Source: JBOGTC01 sp050692055 (GTDB lineage Bacteria > Chloroflexota > Limnocylindria > QHBO01). From it: a DNA stretch of 15,570 nt. Below are positions 1 through 5,860 of the stretch, in pieces. Under the pieces are notes generated by a model, which saw only the letters and a list, made by a program, of their open reading frames with translations, was not told the DNA's origin and did no database searches. The stretch lies in the NCBI GenBank assembly GCA_050692055.1, contig JBOGTC010000108.1, positions 1 to 15,570 on the forward strand, read 5' to 3'. Position numbers and translations under genes: made by a program. The stretch's first letter is position 1; each line of letters opens with the position of its first letter.

Positions 1-1
1 T

Positions 2-78
2 TGGTACCGCATACCGGATTCGAACCGGTGATCTCCGCCTTGAGAGGGCGGTGTCCTAGGCCTCTAGACGAATGCGGC
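2..78 (-). tRNA. tRNA-Glu, anticodon CUC
   Basis: On the minus strand the sequence folds as a full cloverleaf. The acceptor arm GCCGCAT pairs with ATGCGGT (one G-U at the first pair). The anticodon stem CCGCC/GGCGG encloses the 7-nt loop CTCTCAA, and the T arm is ACCGG-TTCGAAT-CCGGT. The discriminator is A and the CCA end is encoded (positions 4 to 2). The anticodon at loop positions 34-36 is CTC, which reads GAG, a major glutamate codon in a GC-rich genome. It is the last gene of the minus-strand block, 68 bp past the hydrolase stop codon, and has its own promoter in that gap. The identification is by direct folding, not by a covariance model. Confidence 0.96.
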
Positions 79-98
79 ACAGGTCAGGGACGGCCGCG

Positions 99-128
99 AG
101 TATAGCAAGGGCCTCCGCGACCTCTCAA
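99..128 (-). promoter_or_regulatory. Sigma-70-type promoter of tRNA-Glu
   Basis: Reading the minus strand, TTGAGA (128-123, five of six match to TTGACA) is followed after 18 nt by TATACT (104-99, five of six match to TATAAT). The -10 is preceded by TGC, giving an extended -10 (TGCTATACT). The predicted transcription start is about 14 nt upstream of the mature tRNA 5' end at 78, leaving a short leader for RNase P. The boxes lie in the only gap between the hydrolase stop codon and the tRNA, which supports independent transcription of the tRNA. It is the best-looking promoter in the window. Confidence 0.75.
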
Positions 129-146
129 CCGGGGGCGCTGCGCGCG

Positions 147-1016
147 TCAGCGGCGAGCCCCCACCGGACTGAGGGCGGCAGCCGCGGCGGTCATGGCGTG
201 ACGCCGCTCCTCCAGCCATCCGAGCACCGATCCGGCGACCTGCGGCCAGCTCTCGCTTCCCATCACCAGCCCGAAGTGGCTGGCCGACGGGAAGTACTCG
301 TAGGTCGCGCCCAGGAGGTCGGCGGTCCGTCGCGCCTCGGTGGGATGGATGACGTCGTCGCGCCCAGCGCCGATCACCAGGGTCGGCACATCGATCCCGC
401 CCGTGTCCACCTCCACGCCCTGCATCCGCTCACGCCGGGCGCGCCCCGACTCGCGAGCGCCGGCCAGGAGCTCCTGCATCTTGAACAGCTCATCGTGATC
501 CATGTCCGGCATCGTTTCGCGCAGCTGGTCCATGGGCGCGATCCAGCCCCACCAGCGCGCGTCATAGACCGATGGCACGGCCCGGAGCTCGTGCTCGCTC
601 GGCCGGCGCGGAAGTGCCGCCGCCGGCGGCGAGGGCGCCAGGAGGACGAGGCCGAGCACCGGGTTGCGCTCGGCGTAGAGCAGTGCCGCCAATGCGCCGA
701 TGCCCCAGCCGATGAGCACCGCCGGACGGCCGAGATGACGCAGCGCAACACCGATGTCGTCGGCGTAATCGGTCATCGAGGTTTCGGACAGCTCGGCGAC
801 GTCGCTGGTGAAGTGGCCGCGCAGGTTGAGGGCGTGCGCCTCCCAGCCCCGCTCGGCGAGGTAGGCGGCGAACTCGGTCCAGAGCCAGGACCCGGTCAGG
901 GCCCCGTGCACCATGAGCAGCGGGGGCTTGCGACTGCGCCGCTCCGGCTGATGGGTCTCGACGTGGATCCCCTCCGGCTCGATGAACACCTCGTCACGCT
1001 TGATCGCCTGCACCAC
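147..1016 (-). CDS. Alpha/beta-hydrolase-fold protein lacking the nucleophile serine
   Basis: A 289-residue cytoplasmic protein with the alpha/beta-hydrolase layout: the oxyanion-loop HG motif (VHGAL, 36-40), a nucleophile elbow around 103-107, a lid region (about 130-205), a candidate acid Asp220/221 (GAGRDD) and a candidate catalytic His247 (SASHFG). The elbow reads G-W-G-I-G instead of G-x-S-x-G, so the nucleophile position (105) is glycine, coded GGC. A hydrolase would need Ser, Asp or Cys there, so the protein may be non-catalytic (binding or regulatory), may use another residue, or may be an inactivated member. The rest of the frame is intact and well conserved in style, so simple decay is not evident. 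The start is GTG at 1016, immediately followed by a second GTG. It lies 9 bp after the DUF1015 stop codon, with GGAGG inside the end of that gene, so the two are probably one operon. Its substrate is unknown. Confidence 0.87.
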   Translation of the reverse strand: MVQAIKRDEVFIEPEGIHVETHQPERRSRKPPLLMVHGALTGSWLWTEFAAYLAERGWEAHALNLRGHFTSDVAELSETSMTDYADDIGVALRHLGRPAVLIGWGIGALAALLYAERNPVLGLVLLAPSPPAAALPRRPSEHELRAVPSVYDARWWGWIAPMDQLRETMPDMDHDELFKMQELLAGARESGRARRERMQGVEVDTGGIDVPTLVIGAGRDDVIHPTEARRTADLLGATYEYFPSASHFGLVMGSESWPQVAGSVLGWLEERRHAMTAAAAALSPVGARR

Positions 1017-1025
1017 GGTCGCTCG

Positions 1026-2369
1026 CTAGTCCTCCACGGAATTGAACACCAGGCCGGTCAGCAGCTTGGGATAGAAGTAGGTCGACTTCTGCGGCATCAC
1101 GTCACCGGCGGTGGCCACGGCGGCGAGCTGCTCCAGCCGTGTCGGGCGCACCAGCAATGCCGCTTGCGCCTCGCCATTGGCCACGCGTGAGAGCGCCTCG
1201 TTCGAGCTCCTAGTGTAGGCCACGCGACGTCCTGCGGCGAGCGCATCGGTCCCGATCCCCAGGCGATCCTGCAGGACTGCCGCGTGCAGCACGGCCAGGT
1301 CGAGCTGCCGGACCGCGGAGCTGACGGGCTCCTGCCGCATGCGCGTCGCGACAGCGTCGGCATCCCCCACCAGCAGCCGGCCCTCGTCATGGGGCAGGAC
1401 GAGGCCGAAGACCGGCTCCGCACCGGCACGGTGGGCGTCGAGCGCTGCCGTGAGCTGGGCCGAGGGCATCCGGCTCGACGCGAACACCGGGCCGGGCTCA
1501 CGCGCCAGCACGCGCAGCGCTTCGGGATCACCATCGAGGATGAGCCGATGGGTCGGCCAGATCTGGAGCTCCTCGAGCTCGGCGTTGACGAGGACCATCA
1601 TGATCCAGTCCGCGGCCAGCTCACCCGGTGCTGCGCCGGTAACCCGCGGGTCGGCCCGAACCTCGGCCTGGTGGGCGAGGGCGGTTTCGTACCGATGATG
1701 GCCATCGGCGATGAGCAGGCGCTGCCCACCCAGGTAGTCGAGCAGCCGATCGTCCGGCTCGATGGCGACCAGCTGATGCAGGAGGCCGTCGTCGTCGCGC
1801 GCGCGCCACACATCGGTCCCAGATCGGCTCAAGACCTGCCGGTAGCGCTCGGAACGGTCGAAGTACAGCGCCAGGATCGGGCTGAGCTGGGTGCCGGTGG
1901 CGCGAAGGAGGGCAAGGCGGTCTGCCTTCGGCCCCGGCATGGTGTGCTCGTGCGGCCGAATCCCCGCGCCCCACGCCTCGAGCAGGACGCGCGCCGCCAC
2001 GCCATGGACCGCCAGGTCGTCCGGATCGGTGGCCGTGGCATGGGCGTACGAGTAGGCCGCCGGCTCCTCGCGCCGCTCGAGCGTGCCGTCGGCCAGCCAG
2101 GCGTCGAGCGCCTGCCGCGCCGCGGCGTGGGGGTCGCCCTCGGCGCTCAGTTCGAGCCGCACTGCGTTTCGCTCATCACGGGCCAGCAGTGCCGAGTTCT
2201 GCTCAGGACCAATGACGTCGTAGGGCGGACAGGCGAGATCGGTCAGGTCGGCGACACGACCCGGGTGCGCCGCAACCTCGTCGGGCAAGCGCACGCGGTC
2301 GGGCACCACGTCCGAGCCGTATCGGTCCAGCGCGTAGCCGATCCCGCGAAAGGGTGTGACCTGGGGCAT
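1026..2369 (-). CDS. DUF1015 (COG4198) family protein
   Basis: A 447-residue soluble protein with the hallmark segments of the DUF1015 family: an N-terminal MPQVTPFRG start, LACPPYDVI (45-53), RPHEHTMPGPKADR (138-151), ADGHHRYETA (221-230), and a C-terminal region with MPQKSTYFYPKL (425-436). I placed the start at ATG 2369 because family proteins begin at this PFRG segment; the frame stays open upstream but without family-like sequence. No strong Shine-Dalgarno precedes it. A TAGACT box sits 7 nt upstream, which would fit a leaderless or near-leaderless transcript. The family has no firmly assigned biochemical role that I can state. The DGHHR motif resembles the one used by ParB/sulfiredoxin-fold free-serine kinases, and family members often sit beside serine biosynthesis genes in other bacteria, so a metabolic kinase-like role is a possibility. 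It is followed 9 bp later by the hydrolase-fold gene. Confidence 0.9.
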   Translation of the reverse strand: MPQVTPFRGIGYALDRYGSDVVPDRVRLPDEVAAHPGRVADLTDLACPPYDVIGPEQNSALLARDERNAVRLELSAEGDPHAAARQALDAWLADGTLERREEPAAYSYAHATATDPDDLAVHGVAARVLLEAWGAGIRPHEHTMPGPKADRLALLRATGTQLSPILALYFDRSERYRQVLSRSGTDVWRARDDDGLLHQLVAIEPDDRLLDYLGGQRLLIADGHHRYETALAHQAEVRADPRVTGAAPGELAADWIMMVLVNAELEELQIWPTHRLILDGDPEALRVLAREPGPVFASSRMPSAQLTAALDAHRAGAEPVFGLVLPHDEGRLLVGDADAVATRMRQEPVSSAVRQLDLAVLHAAVLQDRLGIGTDALAAGRRVAYTRSSNEALSRVANGEAQAALLVRPTRLEQLAAVATAGDVMPQKSTYFYPKLLTGLVFNSVED

Positions 2370-2376
2370 CGGCGCC

Positions 2377-2382
2377 AGTCTA
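2377..2382 (-). promoter_or_regulatory. Candidate -10 box (TAGACT) for the DUF1015 gene
   Basis: TAGACT on the minus strand ends 7 nt before the ATG at 2369, so a transcript from it would begin at or next to the start codon. I see no TTGACA-like -35 at 16-18 nt spacing and no Shine-Dalgarno, so the call rests on one hexamer plus its position. A promoter farther upstream in the 318-bp gap is the alternative. Confidence 0.35.
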
Positions 2383-2442
2383 GTCCCAGCCGCGCGGCGC
2401 TCTCGGCCGACCGCGATCAGCGGAGCGCGAACGTGCCAAACC

Positions 2443-2462
2443 CCAACCACGAGCGGCTTGGG
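2443..2462 (+). repeat. CCAACCAC repeat, copy A
   Basis: The sequence is ccaaccacgagcggcttggg. It shares 14 of 20 positions with both other copies (invariant CCAACCAC, then CG at 12-13, CTT at 15-17 and a final G). It is on the opposite strand to copies B and C and lies closest to the DUF1015 start. Confidence 0.6.
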
Positions 2463-2542
2463 CAGGATGGAGCGGGCGTCAGCACCCTTAAAGGACTTCC
2501 GCCGAGCGTGGATCGGCCGGCCGCATGGGGCTCTGACCGCCG

Positions 2543-2570
2543 CCAACCGGCCGAAGGCGGCCGTGGTTGG
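2543..2570. other. GC-rich hairpin
   Basis: CCAAC-CGGCCG pairs with CGGCCG-(TG bulge)-GTTGG around the tetraloop AAGG, giving 11 base pairs with a 2-nt bulge. It lies about 118 nt past the queG stop codon on the minus strand. No U-tract follows on either strand, so it is not a classical intrinsic terminator. It could stabilise the queG mRNA end or act as part of the repeat element. Confidence 0.5.
2551..2570 (-). repeat. CCAACCAC repeat, copy B
   Basis: On the minus strand it reads ccaaccacggccgccttcgg. It forms the right arm of the hairpin at 2543-2570. Its similarity to copy A extends beyond the 20-mer (minus-strand ATGCCAGGCTCC against plus-strand GTGCCAAACCCC), giving an imperfect inverted pair. 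Confidence 0.6.
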
Positions 2571-2600
2571 AGCCTGGCATGAAATCGGCGCTAAACGCCC

Positions 2601-2620
2601 CGTAAGCCGACTGTGGTTGG
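2601..2620 (-). repeat. CCAACCAC repeat, copy C
   Basis: On the minus strand it reads ccaaccacagtcggcttacg. It is in the same orientation as copy B and offset from it by exactly 50 bp, close to a whole number of helical turns and not a multiple of three. That argues against a coding repeat. Confidence 0.6.
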
Positions 2621-2687
2621 AATCTGAGCCGATCCCACCGCCGGTGCATCGCCGAGTGCCCGTTCAGCGACGCCGCGAAGTGCTCGC

Positions 2688-3797
2688 TCATCGCCCCGCG
2701 CCGGCCACCCTCAGCGCTCGCCTCGCCTGGCCGCGCACCTCCTCACGCCGATCTCGCGTCGCCGCCCGGAGCACCTCCAGCCCCCGCCCTCGCGTCTCGT
2801 CCGGCCAGTCCCCATCGGCCAGCGCCGCGCCAAGCGCGGCCACCACGTTCCGCAGCAGCCGGTGCCGTCCGGCCCGCGTCAGCGCGGTCTCTCCGACAGC
2901 TCTCCCGAACGCACGCGCACCGAGGAGCAACAGCCACTCGCCCAGCGGAACGAGCGGCACGCGCAGCGCGCCGGGGTCGTCCGCGTCTGCATTCACCGGG
3001 CAGACCTCCTGGCACACGTCACAGCCGAAGACCCACGAGCCGATGGCGGCCGCTTCGACATCGCTCAGCTCGCCGGGATGCTCGATCGTCAGGTAGCTGA
3101 TGCAGCGGCGCGCGTCGATCGTCTGCGGCGCCACGATGGCTCCCGTCGGACAGCCGGAGAGGCATCGCGTGCAGGAGCCGCAGCTCGTACGAACCGGCTC
3201 GTCGGCGGGCAGCTCGGCCGAGCTGAGGATCGCGCCCAGGAAGACCCAGGAGCCGGCGCGCTGGTGCGTGAGCAGGTTGGTGTTCTTGCCGATCCAGCCC
3301 AGGCCGCCACGCGCGGCCAGGGCGCGCTCGGCGAGCGGCCGATCATCCACGTAGGCCACCTCGCCTGCCGGCAGGCCCTCGGCCCGCAGGTCGTCGGCGA
3401 GGCCCTGCAGCCGGTCGCGCAGCGCCGCGTGATAGTCGGTGCCCAGCGCGTAGCGCGCGATCAGGCCGGCCGGCTCGGCCGGCTCGCCGGCCAGCACCGG
3501 CGCGAGCACCTCGCGCAGCAGGTCGGGCCGCGGGTCCCAGGCGGCTCGATCGGCGCCGGCGTACGGCGCCGCCACAACGATCACCGAACGCGCGGCCGGG
3601 TCGTGACGCCGCGGGTCGCTGGCGATCTCCGGGCGGTCGCCGGCCATCCAGTCCATGCGCGCCATGCGCCCGGCCGCCACGCTCTCGCGCATCCGGCGCC
3701 TGGCCTCCGGCATCGGCTCCGCTGGCGCCACGCCCACGAGTGCCAGACCATGGGCCTGCGCGAGCGCGGCGAGCCGATCGCGGCGTGGATCCGTCAC
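2688..3797 (-). CDS. queG: Epoxyqueuosine reductase QueG
   Basis: A 369-residue cytoplasmic iron-sulfur, cobalamin-dependent enzyme that reduces epoxyqueuosine to queuosine in tRNA, the last step of queuosine synthesis. The N-terminal catalytic half has RYALGTDYH (115-123) and the family segment DDRPLAERALAARGGLGWIG (151-170). The two [4Fe-4S] clusters are visible: CGSCTRCLSGCP (C206, C209, C212, C216), plus C232, and CDVCQEVCP (C259, C262, C266). An Arg/Ala-rich helical tail (about 300-369) matches the HEAT-like C-terminus of the family. Length is normal. It starts with GTG at 3797, inside the kinase stop codon (GTGA overlap), with GGAGAGG just upstream, so the two genes are translationally coupled. 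No other queuosine genes are present in the window. The pairing with a kinase is probably incidental. Confidence 0.96.
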   Translation of the reverse strand: MTDPRRDRLAALAQAHGLALVGVAPAEPMPEARRRMRESVAAGRMARMDWMAGDRPEIASDPRRHDPAARSVIVVAAPYAGADRAAWDPRPDLLREVLAPVLAGEPAEPAGLIARYALGTDYHAALRDRLQGLADDLRAEGLPAGEVAYVDDRPLAERALAARGGLGWIGKNTNLLTHQRAGSWVFLGAILSSAELPADEPVRTSCGSCTRCLSGCPTGAIVAPQTIDARRCISYLTIEHPGELSDVEAAAIGSWVFGCDVCQEVCPVNADADDPGALRVPLVPLGEWLLLLGARAFGRAVGETALTRAGRHRLLRNVVAALGAALADGDWPDETRGRGLEVLRAATRDRREEVRGQARRALRVAGAGR

Positions 3798-5710
3798 CGC
3801 GGCGCCTCTCCGTCACCGCGCCGGACGACGAACGGCGGGGGCTCTCCGCTCATCGGAAGCTCGGGCGGCGGACGGACCGCGGCGATCCGAGGGATGCGGA
3901 AGGCGAACACCGTACCGCGGCCGGCCCGCTCGTTGGGAGAGGCCCAGATGCGTCCGCCGTGCGCATCCACGATCGCTCGGCTGATGTACAGGCCCAGGCC
4001 GAGCCCGCCGAAGCGGCGACGGCCGGCGTGGTCATTGGCCTGGTAGAAGCGTTCGAAGACGTGGTCCAGGTGCTCGCGAGGGATGCCCACCCCCTCGTCG
4101 GCGACGCGGACCTCGACCGATCTCGCGACGGCCTCGGCATTGACGGTCACCTGCCCGCCGTCGGGCGAGTACTTCACCGCATTCTCGAGCAGGTTGACGA
4201 GCACCTGGTCGATCCGGTCGCGGTCGGCGTGCACCGGGATGGCCTCCGGCGCGTCGAGCTCCACGCGCCGCTCGCGGTTCTCCCGCCGCAGGCGCGCCAC
4301 GGCGTCGCGCAGCGCCTCGGCGAGGTCGAAGTCGACGGGCTCGATGCTCACGCCGCCGCGCCGATCGATGCGGCTGACGTCGAGCAGATCGTCGACGAGC
4401 CGCCGCATGCGCCCGACCTGCGTGCGGATCACGCGCAGGTGAGACAGCTCCTTGGTGTTCGTCCCGCTCTCGGTCCGCAGCCGGCTCTCGAGCAGCTGAG
4501 AGTAGCCCTGGATGCTGGTCAGCGGCGTCCGCAGCTCGTGGCTGACGATCGAGAGGAAGTCGTCCTTGATGCGCTGTGCCTGCCGCTCGAGCGCCATCCG
4601 CTCCTGGAGGTCCGCCCACAACCGGGCGTTCTGCAGCGCAGGCCCAGCACGCTCGGCAATCGCCTCGGCGAGACGGCGCTGGGCATCGTCGGGGCCGCCG
4701 GATGCCGACCGGCCGATCGTCGCCAGCACGCCGAGCACGCGCCCGCCGGCAACGATGGGGACCGCCAGCGTCCAGGCACAGTCGAGATGCTCCAGCCCGT
4801 CGGCATCGCCCGGCGCGGATGACGCGATCCCGCCCGCCGCAGTCGACGCCGTGGCGGCGGCCGATCCCGCGATGCCCTCACCCAGCCGCGCGCCGCGTGC
4901 TCGCGCGAACGCCATCCAGGCCCTCGCCAGCTCGCCGTCGGGACCGGCGCTGGCCGCGGGCACGAGGCGCCGCGATTGGGCGTCGACGAGGTAGACGAGC
5001 GTGGCATCGCCGAGCAGCGGCGCGGCGCCGTTGGCGACCGCGGCAACGGTGGCGTCACGCTCCAGGGAGGCGCCGAAGTCGCGGCCGAGCCTGCTGAGCA
5101 GCTCCCGCTCACGCGTGCGAGACCGTTCGCGCTCGTCCTCCGCGACGCGTTGCTGGAGCCGCGCATTCTCGGTCGCGCGACCGATCACCACGCGGCTGAA
5201 GAGGCCGGCCACCACGCCGAACCCGACAAGGTACGCGACGCGGATCGGCAGCAGCTCACGCACCGTCGGGTCGCTGCCGGGCCCCGCCAGCACGACCGCC
5301 ACGTACATGAAGCTCACCACCAGCGCCGACCAGATCGATGCGCCCAGCCCGAAGCGCAGCGCCGCGCCGAGGATGACGAGGCCGTAGAACAGGTAGGTGT
5401 CGACCGCCTCCGAGACCACGTAGACCGCGACGGTCACCGCCACCATGTCGAGGGCGGTGGTCACGATCCCCACCTCGCGCGCCGGGAAGTGGCCCAACAG
5501 CCACGGAATGGCAAGGCTGTACGCAGCCACGACGCCCAGGAGGCCGATCACCACCAGCGGCGCCGGCAGCTGGTCGCGCAGGGCGGCCACGAAGACGGCC
5601 GCCAGCGCCACCATCACCAACCGGACCGCGACGAGCTGGCGCTCCTGCGCGCGCATCTGCGCTTCCATCTCGCGCTCGAGCTGGTCGGGGGCTCGCGTGA
5701 TCGGTTCCAT
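3794..5710 (-). CDS. Membrane sensor histidine kinase with GAF domain
   Basis: A 638-residue protein. A short N-terminal cytoplasmic helix (1-28) leads into a membrane domain with about five or six hydrophobic helices (roughly 29-175). A coiled-coil linker (180-205), a GAF sensor domain (about 207-362) and a HisKA-HATPase_c kinase core follow. The phosphoacceptor is His391 in SHELRTPL. The ATP-binding lid shows the N box (NLLENAVKY, 506-514), G1 DEGVG (538-542), the F box FERFYQ and G2 GLGLGL (569-574). All catalytic motifs are intact. The proline-rich tail after 610 is unremarkable. No response regulator is adjacent, so it is an orphan here and its partner must lie elsewhere. It starts at ATG 5710 with AGGAGG only 3 nt upstream. 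It is divergent from the ABC/MoxR operon and shares a 150-bp control region with it, which makes that operon a candidate target. Its ligand is unknown. Confidence 0.95.
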   Translation of the reverse strand: MEPITRAPDQLEREMEAQMRAQERQLVAVRLVMVALAAVFVAALRDQLPAPLVVIGLLGVVAAYSLAIPWLLGHFPAREVGIVTTALDMVAVTVAVYVVSEAVDTYLFYGLVILGAALRFGLGASIWSALVVSFMYVAVVLAGPGSDPTVRELLPIRVAYLVGFGVVAGLFSRVVIGRATENARLQQRVAEDERERSRTRERELLSRLGRDFGASLERDATVAAVANGAAPLLGDATLVYLVDAQSRRLVPAASAGPDGELARAWMAFARARGARLGEGIAGSAAATASTAAGGIASSAPGDADGLEHLDCAWTLAVPIVAGGRVLGVLATIGRSASGGPDDAQRRLAEAIAERAGPALQNARLWADLQERMALERQAQRIKDDFLSIVSHELRTPLTSIQGYSQLLESRLRTESGTNTKELSHLRVIRTQVGRMRRLVDDLLDVSRIDRRGGVSIEPVDFDLAEALRDAVARLRRENRERRVELDAPEAIPVHADRDRIDQVLVNLLENAVKYSPDGGQVTVNAEAVARSVEVRVADEGVGIPREHLDHVFERFYQANDHAGRRRFGGLGLGLYISRAIVDAHGGRIWASPNERAGRGTVFAFRIPRIAAVRPPPELPMSGEPPPFVVRRGDGEAPR

Positions 5711-5719
5711 CGGCCTCCT

Positions 5720-5734
5720 GCCGCGCAGCGCGGC
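5720..5734. promoter_or_regulatory. Perfect 7+1+7 dyad between the -10 and the RBS
   Basis: GCCGCGC-A-GCGCGGC is a perfect inverted repeat located between the TATAGT box and the AGGAGG ribosome binding site (5719-5714) of the kinase gene, over the expected transcription start. The position fits a repressor operator. As RNA it would be a small hairpin directly abutting the Shine-Dalgarno. GC-rich palindromes also arise by chance in such a genome. Confidence 0.45.
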
Positions 5735-5740
5735 ACTATA
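5735..5740 (-). promoter_or_regulatory. Candidate -10 box (TATAGT) of the kinase-queG operon
   Basis: GCTATAGT reads toward the kinase on the minus strand and matches TATAAT at five of six positions. No clear -35 lies 16-18 nt upstream, so activator dependence or an alternative sigma factor is possible. The transcription start would fall near 5728, inside the dyad at 5720-5734. On the plus strand the same site reads ACTATAGC, so it could also serve the divergent operon. Confidence 0.45.
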
Positions 5741-5860
5741 GCATCGGCCCGCGTCCCTCCCCTACACTCCGCCCATCCGAGCAACCGATGCAACTGCAGC
5801 ACGGGTCGGTGCGTCTACGAGGCACCCCACGGCTCTCGTCGTTGACCACCTGAGGGGAGC

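Larger units (their letters stand above)
2370..2687. other. 318-bp non-coding region between queG and the DUF1015 gene
   Basis: No convincing gene lies here. It holds three copies of a 20-bp repeat starting CCAACCAC, a GC-rich hairpin overlapping one copy, and a candidate -10 box next to the DUF1015 start. No T-rich intrinsic terminator follows queG. The region is therefore most simply a regulatory or repeat-bearing spacer upstream of the DUF1015-hydrolase pair. Confidence 0.6.

Noticed and set aside
2543..2570. Hairpin considered as the intrinsic terminator of queG.
   Set aside because: No run of T follows the stem on either strand and it lies over 100 nt past the stop codon, so it is listed only as a hairpin.
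2488..2691. A 67-codon minus-strand frame whose ATG overlaps the queG stop codon (ATGA).
   Set aside because: The coupling looks attractive, but the frame runs through two copies of the 20-bp repeat offset by 50 bp (not a multiple of three) and through the hairpin. Its sequence has no domain-like pattern. A non-coding repeat region is the simpler reading.
5763..5768. TACACT on the plus strand as the -10 of the exporter operon.
   Set aside because: It matches TATAAT at only four of six positions, has no -35 at suitable spacing, and would give a leader of about 85 nt with no further support. The operon promoter remains unassigned.
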